13,047 nucleotides of DNA, taken from positions 1 through 13,047 of the forward strand of contig DASRBO010000074.1 of the NCBI GenBank assembly GCA_035653595.1. The letters run 5' to 3'. The number at the start of each line of letters is the position of its first letter. The first letter of the stretch is position 1. Below the pieces are notes generated by a model. The model saw only the letters and a program-made list of their open reading frames with translations. It searched no databases and was not told where the DNA came from. The DNA is from DASRBO01 sp035653595 (GTDB taxonomy: Bacteria; Actinomycetota; Acidimicrobiia; Acidimicrobiales; JAJPHE01). The position numbers and the translations under genes are program-made. Positions 1 through 6,142 of this stretch are shown in pieces.

Positions 1-282
1 CAGCTCCGCCAGGCGCGACTCGAGGCGGTCGAGATCGATGCGGGTCGCCAACGGGGTCGACTCCAATTGGTCGCGCAGCTCCCGGCGCACCAGCTCGGCC
101 ACCTGCTCGCGGTTGCGCCGGCCCCTCTCGACCAGTTCCTCGACCCACTGCTGGGTCTGCTCCCGCTGCACCTCGCCGGCGCGCACCAGCTCACGCACCA
201 ACTCCTCGGCGCGATCGCGGGTCAGCTGGGTGAAGGCGATCCCCGCATCGAGATAACGACGGAGAAAGTCGTTTTCGGCCAT
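1..282 (-). CDS. Small coiled-coil (phasin-like) protein, 3' end outside window
   Basis: The N-terminal 94 residues are visible, starting at ATG 282-280 with MAENDFLRRYLDAG; the frame stays open to the window edge, so the C-terminus is missing. After a short hydrophobic start (residues 5-20) the sequence is a continuous charged amphipathic helix rich in Glu, Arg, Gln and Leu (about residues 21-94), as expected of a long coiled coil. It has no signal peptide, membrane segment or enzymatic motif. It lies 10 bp downstream of the HAD-IIA phosphatase gene on the same strand, so the two are probably co-transcribed. Actinobacteria commonly carry a small protein of this kind between a HAD-IIA phosphatase and tlyA (Rv1692-Rv1693-tlyA order in M. 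tuberculosis, from memory). Phasin-like is a structural label; a role in polyhydroxyalkanoate granules is not shown. No clear Shine-Dalgarno sequence precedes the start. Confidence 0.7.
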   Translation of the reverse strand, partial: MAENDFLRRYLDAGIAFTQLTRDRAEELVRELVRAGEVQREQTQQWVEELVERGRRNREQVAELVRRELRDQLESTPLATRIDLDRLESRLAEL

Positions 283-292
283 GCGCCAAACG

Positions 293-1063
293 CTACCGGT
301 GGCCCCCCCGCCGGGCAACGAGTCGGGCGAAGTCGGGGGCCACCTCAACGGGATTGACTTCGGCCGCCTCGTCGGCGGACCTGGTCACCCCGCTCAACAC
401 CAGGCCGAAAGGCACCTGCAGGCGCCGGGCGAGCAGCCCGTCGGTGTTCACCCGGTCACCGACCACCAGCTCGATGTTGGGCGCCCGCTTGTGCAACAGG
501 TCGACGATGGGCTGGTGGGGCTTGCCGGCGATGACCGGGGTGGCGGCGGTCGCGGTCGTGACCGCCGCCAGTATCGAGCCCGCCCCCGGCAGGAGCCCGT
601 CCGGCGTCGGGTAGGTGGCGTCCTCGTTGGTGGCGACCAGGCGGGCCCCCGACCACACGGCCCGGCAGGCCACGGTGAGGCGATGGAAGTCGAAGTCGCG
701 GTGCCAGCCGACCACCACCACGTCGGCCGGTCCCTCGGACCTGACCTCGACGCCGTTGGAGCGGAGAGCCTCCTCGGCACCGGGCCCGGCGCAGAGCACG
801 GCGCTGGTGCCCGGCTCGAGCAGGGAGGCCGCTGCCTGGGCCGAGGTCACCAGCTCGTCTGCCGAGGCCTGGACCCCCATCCCCGCCAGCTTGGCCAGGT
901 ACTGCTCGACGGTCAGGGAGGAGTTGTTGGTCACGAACAGGGGCCGTACGCCGCCGGCCCGCAGGCGATCGACGGCCTCCGGGGACCCCGGTATGGGGTG
1001 GTCGGCCAGCCAGATCACCCCGTCGAGATCGATGATCCAGGTTGACTTCGAATCGTTCGGCAC
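293..1063 (-). CDS. HAD-IIA family (NagD/pNPPase-like) phosphatase
   Basis: This is a 256-residue cytoplasmic HAD-superfamily phosphatase. Motif I is DLDGV at residues 12-16, with D12 the expected nucleophile and D14 the acid/base. Motif II is the Thr of VTNNS (T45). Motif III is the Lys of AGKP (K181). Motif IV is VGDRVNTD (D203 and D208), the GDxxxTD form typical of HAD-IIA. The C2-type cap lies between residues 50 and 175. I chose GTG 1063-1061 as the start because it places motif I about 11 residues in and gives the usual family length of about 255-270. The frame stays open upstream to 1264, but that part is low-complexity Pro/Thr/Gln sequence and would overlap the divergent DUF1015 gene. 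No good Shine-Dalgarno is visible, so the start is moderately certain. The physiological substrate is unknown; relatives act on small phosphorylated metabolites. Confidence 0.9.
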   Translation of the reverse strand: MPNDSKSTWIIDLDGVIWLADHPIPGSPEAVDRLRAGGVRPLFVTNNSSLTVEQYLAKLAGMGVQASADELVTSAQAAASLLEPGTSAVLCAGPGAEEALRSNGVEVRSEGPADVVVVGWHRDFDFHRLTVACRAVWSGARLVATNEDATYPTPDGLLPGAGSILAAVTTATAATPVIAGKPHQPIVDLLHKRAPNIELVVGDRVNTDGLLARRLQVPFGLVLSGVTRSADEAAEVNPVEVAPDFARLVARRGGHR

Positions 1064-1085
1064 CTGCCCATGCTGGCAGCCGGGG

Positions 1086-1143
1086 CCGGTCTGGTTGTCG
1101 GGTCGAGCCGGCCGCTCCGGTTGGCCGGTCTCGTTGGCGGGTC
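1086..1143 (+). repeat. Degenerate direct repeat in the divergent intergenic region
   Basis: The 172-bp gap between the HAD phosphatase (start 1063, minus) and the DUF1015 gene (start 1236, plus) is a skewed G+T-rich tract on the plus strand. Its clearest repeat is a 19-bp unit at 1086-1104 and 1125-1143 (CCGGTCTGGTTGTCGGGTC-type) with 17 of 19 identical positions. A weaker third copy lies around 1150-1168. Translated on the minus strand it gives a Pro/Thr/Asn/Gln-rich peptide, which is probably not expressed. No convincing paired -35/-10 elements are visible for either gene. Confidence 0.5.
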
Positions 1144-1235
1144 CGGTTGTCGGTCTGGTTGCCTGGCCCGGGGCGGCGGGCTGGCCGTGGGGTCGAGGCT
1201 GGCGGCCCGTCGGGACGGAGATGCGAAGATAGGGC

Positions 1236-2444
1236 GTGCCCCGCTTCGAACCCTTCGCCGCCATCCGCTACGCCCCCGGGGTGGACCTCGACTCGGTCGT
1301 GTGCCCCCCCTACGACGTGATCGGGCCCGAGGAGCGGGCCGCGCTGGTGGCCCGCAGCCCCCACAACGCCGTCCAGGTGGAGCTGCCGGCCGACGATCCG
1401 GACAGCGGTCGGGACCGGTTCTCCGAGGCCGCCCACCTGATGGAGACCTGGCGCTCGGAGGGCGTGCTCCGAGCCGATGCCGAACCCGTTTTCTACGTGT
1501 GCCGGATGAGCTTCCACGACGAGAGCGGGCGGCCCCGGTCCACCACCGGGGTCCTGGGGGCCCTCGAGCTGGCGACGCCGGGCCAGGGCGACGTCCTGCC
1601 GCACGAGCGGACGATGCCCAAGCCCAAGGGCGAGCGCCTGAACCTCCAACGCGCCTGCCGGGCCAACCTGTCACCCGTCTGGGGCCTGTCCATGGCGGCG
1701 GGCCTGTCCCAGATCATCGCCCCCGAGGGCCGGCCGGCTGGCGAGCCGCTGGGCCGCACGGTCGACAACGACGGGGTGGAGCACGAGCTCTGGCGCCTGC
1801 CAACGGCCTTGGCGGCCGAGGTGGAGGCTTCGGTGGCCGGATCGCCGGTGGTCCTGGCCGACGGCCACCACCGCTACGAGACCGGCCTCGCCTACCAGTC
1901 AGAACGGCGCCAGGCCACCGGCGGGCCAGGGGACTACGACCTGATCCTGGCCTATGTCGTCGAGCTCAGCGCCGACCAGCTGTCCGTGCGGGCCATTCAC
2001 CGGCTCCTGTCCGGCCTTCCCGCCGGCTTCGACCTCCTGGGAGCGCTGTCGTCCCACTTCGAGCTCGAGGAGGCCGGTCCGGTCGACCCGTCGCTGCTCA
2101 CCACCATGGAGCAGCGGGGCCTGGCGGTGGTGACCCCCGAGGGCGCCTGGGTCGCCCGTCCCCTGCTTGCCACGTCGGAGGCAGCCGAGTCGGACCTCGA
2201 CTCCGCCCGCCTCGATGTGGCCCTGGCCGACCTGCCCGCGCACGAACTGACCTACCAGCACGGCATCGAGAACGTCATGGCGGCCGTGGACAAGGGGGAG
2301 GCCCAGGCCGGCGTCCTCCTGCGCCCGGCCACGGTGGAGGTCATCGAGTCGACCGCCCGGGCCCGTCGGCGCATGCCTCCCAAGACCACCTTCTTCTATC
2401 CCAAGCCCAAGACCGGCCTTGTGTTCAGGCCGGTCGTGGACTAG
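1236..2444 (+). CDS. DUF1015 (COG4198) family protein
   Basis: This 402-residue cytoplasmic protein starts at GTG 1236 with MPRFEPFAAIRYAP, the usual N-terminus of the DUF1015 family. Family hallmarks are CPPYDVI at residues 23-29, a central LPHERTMPKPKGER segment, and ADGHHRYETGL beginning at residue 208 (H211, H212, R213). The C-terminal segment ends in the FFYPKPKTGLVFR motif found in this family. The length matches the family. I cannot assign a reaction; the conserved His/Arg and Asp/Gly clusters suggest an enzyme or ligand-binding fold. The start has no strong Shine-Dalgarno. It is followed 10 bp later by the P450 start codon, so the two genes probably share one transcript. It is divergent from the HAD phosphatase. 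Confidence 0.88.
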   Translation: MPRFEPFAAIRYAPGVDLDSVVCPPYDVIGPEERAALVARSPHNAVQVELPADDPDSGRDRFSEAAHLMETWRSEGVLRADAEPVFYVCRMSFHDESGRPRSTTGVLGALELATPGQGDVLPHERTMPKPKGERLNLQRACRANLSPVWGLSMAAGLSQIIAPEGRPAGEPLGRTVDNDGVEHELWRLPTALAAEVEASVAGSPVVLADGHHRYETGLAYQSERRQATGGPGDYDLILAYVVELSADQLSVRAIHRLLSGLPAGFDLLGALSSHFELEEAGPVDPSLLTTMEQRGLAVVTPEGAWVARPLLATSEAAESDLDSARLDVALADLPAHELTYQHGIENVMAAVDKGEAQAGVLLRPATVEVIESTARARRRMPPKTTFFYPKPKTGLVFRPVVD

Positions 2445-2454
2445 CCCGTCGACC

Positions 2455-3744
2455 GTGGCTGACACCGCTGGCGGCGACGGGTCGGTCCTCGACCCCGACT
2501 CCGTCCCCGAAGCCCTGGCCGGCGCCGGCCTGAGCTTCTTCTTCGACCCGGCCATGCGGCTGGACCCGTATCCGGCGTTCAAGTTCCTGCAGGAGAACGT
2601 CCCGGTGTTCCAGACGCCCCTGCCCGGGCTGTGGATCGTCTCCCGCTACAACGAGTGCAACGCCATCCTGCGCGACCAACGCTGGAGCAGCGACGACCGT
2701 CGGTCCAACGCCTTCGCCGGCGCCGTGAGCACCGGCGGCATGCCGGCGCTGCCCGAGGAGCTCGAGGGCATGCAGCCGTTCCTCTTCATGGATCCCCCCG
2801 ACCACACCCGCCTGCGGGGCCTGGTAGCCAAGGCGTTCACGCCCAGAGTGGTCGAGTCCTTGCGCCCGCGCATCCAGCAGGTGGTCGACGAGCTGCTGGC
2901 CCCGGCGCTGGCGGCCGGGGGCATGGACGTGATCGCCGACCTGGCCTACCCCCTACCGGTGACGATCATCTCGGAGATGCTCGGGGTCCCGGTAGAGGAC
3001 AAGGAGCGCTTCACCGCCTGGTCGCGGGAGCTGGCCGCCAGCCTCGATCCCAGCTTCGGACCGCTGGACCCGGTCCTCTTCGACCGGCGCATCAGCACCC
3101 AGCTCGAGTTCGTCGAGTACTTCCGGGGCCTCATCGCCCACCGTCGCGCCCACCCTCAGGACGACCTGCTGTCGGCCCTGGTGGCCGTGGAGGAAGCCGG
3201 CGACACCCTGAGCGAGAAGGAGCTGCTGTCGACCTGCATCCTTCTCCTGGTGGCCGGACACGAGACGACGGTCAACCTGATCGGCAACGGCGCCCTCTGC
3301 TTCGCCCGCCACCCCGACCAGCTCGCCAAGCTGCGGTCCGACGCCGGTCTGGCCCGGTCAGCGGTGGAGGAGGTGCTGCGCTTCGACCCGCCGGTCCAGC
3401 TGACCGGCCGGGCGGCGACCGAGGATCTGCCCGTAGGGGACCACATCGTGCCGAAAGGGGACATGGCGATCACCCTGATCGGGGCGGCCAACCGCGACCC
3501 GGCCCAGTTCGAGGATCCGGACCGCTTCGACGTGACCCGCAACGACGCCAGGCATCTGGCCTTCGGCTTCGGGGCCCACTTCTGCCTTGGCGCGCCGCTG
3601 GCCCGGGCCGAGGGCCAGGCGGCCCTGGGTGAGCTGGCGCTGCGCACTCCGGGCCTGCGGGTGCTGGCGGACCCGCCCGAGTACAAGGAGAACCTGGTGC
3701 TCCGGGGCCTGGCCAGCCTGCCGGTCGAGTTCAGCGCTTCCTGA
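2455..3744 (+). CDS. Bacterial cytochrome P450 (CYP) monooxygenase
   Basis: This soluble class I-type bacterial P450 has 429 residues, a typical length. The I-helix oxygen-activation motif is AGHETT at residues 267-272. The K-helix ExxR is E306-V-L-R309. The haem-binding loop is FGFGAHFCLG with C377 as the expected thiolate ligand. The N-terminus has no membrane anchor. I chose GTG 2455-2457, 10 bp after the DUF1015 stop, because the protein then begins directly before the conserved DPYPAFKFLQE region; the open frame extends only 12 codons further up. P450s hydroxylate or epoxidise small molecules using electrons from a ferredoxin and its reductase, but no ferredoxin or reductase gene is in the window. 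The substrate cannot be predicted. It ends 17 bp before the end of the convergent Crp-like gene. Confidence 0.95.
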   Translation: MADTAGGDGSVLDPDSVPEALAGAGLSFFFDPAMRLDPYPAFKFLQENVPVFQTPLPGLWIVSRYNECNAILRDQRWSSDDRRSNAFAGAVSTGGMPALPEELEGMQPFLFMDPPDHTRLRGLVAKAFTPRVVESLRPRIQQVVDELLAPALAAGGMDVIADLAYPLPVTIISEMLGVPVEDKERFTAWSRELAASLDPSFGPLDPVLFDRRISTQLEFVEYFRGLIAHRRAHPQDDLLSALVAVEEAGDTLSEKELLSTCILLLVAGHETTVNLIGNGALCFARHPDQLAKLRSDAGLARSAVEEVLRFDPPVQLTGRAATEDLPVGDHIVPKGDMAITLIGAANRDPAQFEDPDRFDVTRNDARHLAFGFGAHFCLGAPLARAEGQAALGELALRTPGLRVLADPPEYKENLVLRGLASLPVEFSAS

Positions 3745-3761
3745 AGCCCGCCGGCGATCGG

Positions 3762-4436
3762 TCAGCGGCGAGCGGCGGCCAGACAGCCGGCGCGGAGCCG
3801 GGTCAGATCGAGGACCAGGAAGCCTCGGGCGCTCGGCTCGACGATGCCGGCCAGCTCGAGGCCGGTGAGCACGGTGTCCACCTCGTCCGGCGTCGCCGTG
3901 CTCCAGGCGGACAGATCCTCGGTCGACAGAGCCAGCTCGACCCAGACTCCGTCGGGTCGGGGCTCCCCGAAGCGGGCGGCCAGCTCGGTCAGCCGGGTCC
4001 GCACCCTGACGGCGGGGGCGTTCGACGCCAGCTGCCGGCGGTGCCGCTCGGCGGCGCGCAGCCACCCCACCGCCGTGCGGAGCAGGTGGGCGGCGATGTC
4101 CGGATACTGCTCGAGGAAGCGGTTGAAGGCAGGAGCGGGTATCCGCATGGCCACCGAGTCCCCGAGGGCCACCGCCGCATAGGCGTGAGTGCCTTCGGCG
4201 CTCGGGGTCAGCTCGCCGACGAGGTCGCCGGGCCCGCAGACGTCGACGATCTCCTCCTCGGGGCCCCGCCTGACCATCTTGGCCAGTCCCCAGTCCAGCA
4301 CCACGACGTCGGCGGCAGGGTCCCCCGCCTCGAACAGCCTCTCTCCCACTCCGAACAGCTGAATGGTGGCCTCTGAGCCCAACAGGGCCGCCTGCTCGGG
4401 GGACAGCATCCGGAGGAGCCCACCTTTGCCGGCCAT
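3762..4436 (-). CDS. Crp/Fnr-like regulator with degenerate ligand and DNA-contact residues
   Basis: The 224-residue protein has the Crp layout: an N-terminal cyclic-nucleotide-binding beta-barrel (about residues 8-110), a long linking helix (about 112-136), and a C-terminal winged helix (about 140-215). In the phosphate-binding cassette GEL is present (G74-E75-L76), but the stretch that follows, TPSAEGTHAYAA, lacks the Arg that binds cyclic nucleotide phosphate. The expected recognition helix reads TPDEVDTVLTGLELAG (182-197). It is acidic and lacks the R-E-T-V-S-R pattern common in Crp/Fnr proteins. I chose ATG 4436 because GAGGTG sits 5 nt upstream (4447-4442); an ATG 15 bp upstream (4451) is possible but its GGGG is too close. 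There are no N-terminal Cys for a Fnr iron-sulphur cluster. It is divergent from a second CNB gene. Confidence 0.85.
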   Translation of the reverse strand: MAGKGGLLRMLSPEQAALLGSEATIQLFGVGERLFEAGDPAADVVVLDWGLAKMVRRGPEEEIVDVCGPGDLVGELTPSAEGTHAYAAVALGDSVAMRIPAPAFNRFLEQYPDIAAHLLRTAVGWLRAAERHRRQLASNAPAVRVRTRLTELAARFGEPRPDGVWVELALSTEDLSAWSTATPDEVDTVLTGLELAGIVEPSARGFLVLDLTRLRAGCLAAARR

Positions 4437-4441
4437 CTCGA

Positions 4442-4499
4442 CACCTCGCATGTCCCCTGATGTTCGGCGTCGGCGCTGGTTCTCCCTCTACCTGCGAGG
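4442..4499 (-). promoter_or_regulatory. Possible SD-sequestering stem in the Crp-like gene leader
   Basis: On the minus-strand transcript, CCUCGCA (4499-4493) is perfectly complementary to UGCGAGG (4450-4444). The second arm covers most of the Shine-Dalgarno GAGGTG of the Crp-like gene. The arms are 42 nt apart. A 7-bp stem at this distance is only suggestive; transcription would have to begin upstream of 4499. Confidence 0.25.
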
Positions 4500-4561
4500 C
4501 GGGGTCGGGACGGTTGGGGCCCCCCCGGTGACCCTCGGTCCGGGCCCGATCGAGCCGGGCC

Positions 4562-4594
4562 GCAACCGTCGTGCAACCGCCCGCCAACCGCCCG
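4562..4594 (+). repeat. Three 11-bp direct repeats (CAACCG motif) between divergent CNB genes
   Basis: Three consecutive 11-bp units are present: GCAACCGTCGT (4562-4572), GCAACCGCCCG (4573-4583) and CCAACCGCCCG (4584-4594). Each contains CAACCG, repeated at almost exactly one DNA helical turn. An inverted copy, CGGTTG, occurs at about 4520. The block is 42 bp before the start of the CNB gene at 4636 and 126 bp before the divergent Crp-like start. This is the geometry of a cooperative operator, but no binder is known. Confidence 0.5.
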
Positions 4595-4635
4595 ACGGGA
4601 TGATCGGTCCGGCGTCGAAGCCTCGAGGAGGGGAC

Positions 4636-5091
4636 ATGGCTCTGCGCAGTTCAGCGGTGGACAAGCTCCGCCAGATCCCGATGTTCAGCCAGTGCTCGAA
4701 GCGGGAGCTGAGCGTTCTGGGACGACTGGTCGAGGAGGTGGACATCGGCGAGGGGCGGGCTCTGACCCGCGAGGGAGCCGCCGGCAGCGAGTTCTTCATC
4801 ATCCTGAGCGGTCAGGCCGCCGTCACCCGGCGGGGCCGGCGCATAACCGTGCTGGGCCCGGGCGACTCCTTCGGGGAGCTGGCCCTTCTCAACCCGGCAC
4901 CCCGCGACGCCACCGTCACCGCCGTCACCCCCATGCGGGTGGCCGTGCTGGGCCGGCGGGAGTTCAGCGGGGCGCTGGCCGGGGTGCCCTCGATCGCCCA
5001 GAAGGTCATGGTCGGCATGGCCCAGCGGCTACAGGAGCTGGACCAGGGCAACCTAGGCCGGAAGCGAACGCCGGCGCCGGGCACCTCCTAG
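4636..5091 (+). CDS. Stand-alone cyclic nucleotide-binding domain protein
   Basis: This 151-residue protein consists almost entirely of one CNB domain. ATG 4636 is preceded by a strong GAGGAGGGG Shine-Dalgarno (4625-4633). The N-terminal helix (VDKLRQIPMFSQCSKRELSVLGRLVEEVDI, in two helices) is the standard entry to the fold. The phosphate-binding cassette is well kept: FGELALLNPAPRDATV, with G80, E81 and R90, the residues that contact cyclic nucleotide ribose and phosphate in CRP and PKA-R. After the barrel there is a helix (about 110-136) and a short basic tail; no HTH, kinase, cyclase or membrane segment follows. It could therefore be a cyclic-nucleotide sensor acting on a partner protein. 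It lies 199 bp from the divergent Crp-like gene and is convergent with korB, whose stop is 31 bp away. Confidence 0.88.
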   Translation: MALRSSAVDKLRQIPMFSQCSKRELSVLGRLVEEVDIGEGRALTREGAAGSEFFIILSGQAAVTRRGRRITVLGPGDSFGELALLNPAPRDATVTAVTPMRVAVLGRREFSGALAGVPSIAQKVMVGMAQRLQELDQGNLGRKRTPAPGTS

Positions 5092-5098
5092 GCGGCCC

Positions 5099-5156
5099 GC
5101 TCGCCTCCGGATCAGCCCCCGATTAGTGGACGGTCCAGGTGGAGCCGGAGGCGAGC
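5099..5156. terminator. 12-bp inverted repeat spanning convergent gene ends (possible bidirectional terminator)
   Basis: GCTCGCCTCCGG (5099-5110) and CCGGAGGCGAGC (5145-5156) are perfect 12-bp inverted repeats separated by 34 nt. The left arm starts 7 bp after the CNB gene stop and the right arm lies inside the last codons of korB, whose TAA stop is in the loop. No T-run follows on either strand, so it is not a textbook intrinsic terminator. It could stall or stabilise both converging transcripts. Confidence 0.4.
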
Positions 5157-6142
5157 AGCTTGGACAGGTCGCCCGGCCCCCGCTGCTCCTGGGCCTCGAC
5201 CAGCTGGTGCTGCATGGCGGTGCCGTAGTCGGGGGCGTCGACGGCCCTGAACACCCCGATGGGGGTGATTTCGTGCGGCCCGGTGGCCAGCCTCGACAGC
5301 ATGAAGGCAACGCTGGGATCGAGGCGCTTCTCGTCGTGGACCAGCAGGGCGTCCTCGCCGACGTCGGCGACCTCGACGATGCGCACCCCGTCCTTGTCGA
5401 GCACCACCCCGCGCTCGCCGTTGGGGCCGAAGCGGATGGGCTGGCCGTGCTCGAGGGGGATGAGCATCGACGGTCGGGCGTCCTTGGCCAGGATGGTCTC
5501 GAACGCCCCGTCGTTGTAGACGTTGCAGTTCTGGTAGACCTCGACGAAGGCCGCCCCCTTGTGCTCGTGGGCGCGGGCGAACGTGGCCTGCATGTGCTTG
5601 CGGTCCATGTCGTGGGTGCGGGCCACGAAGGTCGCCTCCGCACCCAGGGCCAGGCTGACCGGGTTGAACGGCCGGTCGAGGGAGCCGAACGGAGTCGAGG
5701 CGGTGACCTTGCCCACCTCGCTGGTCGGGCTGTACTGGCCCTTGGTCAGGCCGTAGATCTGGTTGTTGAACAGGATGATGGTGATGTTGATGTTCCGCCG
5801 GAGGGCATGGATGAGGTGGTTGCCCCCGATGGAGAGCCCGTCGCCGTCGCCGGTGATCACCCATACGTCGAGGTCCGGTCGGGACAGGGCCAAACCGGTG
5901 GCGATGGCCGGGGCCCGACCGTGGATGGAGTGCATCCCGTAGGTGTTCATGTAGTACGGGAACCGGCTGGAGCAGCCGATCCCCGACACGAACACGGTCG
6001 ACTCCCGCCGAACCCCGAGGTCGGGCATCATCATCTGCACGGCCGTCAGGATGGAGTAGTCGCCGCAGCCGGGGCACCAGCGGACCTCCTGGTCGCTGGT
6101 CCAGTCCTTCTTGGTGGTGGCGGGAACGGCGGTGTCAGTCAT
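5123..6142 (-). CDS. korB: 2-oxoacid:ferredoxin oxidoreductase, beta subunit
   Basis: The 339-residue thiamine-diphosphate subunit pairs with KorA to convert a 2-oxoacid, probably 2-oxoglutarate, plus CoA to acyl-CoA, CO2 and reduced ferredoxin. The ThDP motif runs from GDGD (98-101) to NN at 126-127. Four cysteines, C23 and C26 in CPGCG, C57 and C206, match the ligands of the single [4Fe-4S] cluster in two-subunit 2-oxoacid:ferredoxin oxidoreductases. NNQIYGLTKGQYSPTS (126-141) is a strong signature of the family. The ATG (6142-6140) overlaps the end of korA by 8 nt, implying translational coupling. The 2-oxoglutarate preference is inferred from the actinobacterial KorAB pair and could instead be pyruvate or broader. 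No ferredoxin gene lies beside it. Confidence 0.95.
   Translation of the reverse strand: MTDTAVPATTKKDWTSDQEVRWCPGCGDYSILTAVQMMMPDLGVRRESTVFVSGIGCSSRFPYYMNTYGMHSIHGRAPAIATGLALSRPDLDVWVITGDGDGLSIGGNHLIHALRRNINITIILFNNQIYGLTKGQYSPTSEVGKVTASTPFGSLDRPFNPVSLALGAEATFVARTHDMDRKHMQATFARAHEHKGAAFVEVYQNCNVYNDGAFETILAKDARPSMLIPLEHGQPIRFGPNGERGVVLDKDGVRIVEVADVGEDALLVHDEKRLDPSVAFMLSRLATGPHEITPIGVFRAVDAPDYGTAMQHQLVEAQEQRGPGDLSKLLASGSTWTVH

Noticed and set aside
281..1045. Long plus-strand open frame opposite the HAD-IIA gene
   Set aside because: It is a GC-driven shadow; its translation is Gly/Arg/Gln-rich without motifs, whereas the minus strand has all four HAD motifs.
1086..1170. Repeat block as a CRISPR or mobile-element remnant
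   Set aside because: Only two to three degenerate units of unequal spacing, no spacers, no target-site duplication and no transposase.
456..1649. Long minus-strand open frame opposite the DUF1015 start and HAD gene
   Set aside because: It overlaps two well-supported genes in other frames and has no recognisable domain.
3745..3780. GC-rich partial inverted repeat between the P450 and Crp-like stops, as a terminator
   Set aside because: The arms (CCGCCG and CGGCGG) are short and low-complexity, and no T-run follows on either strand.
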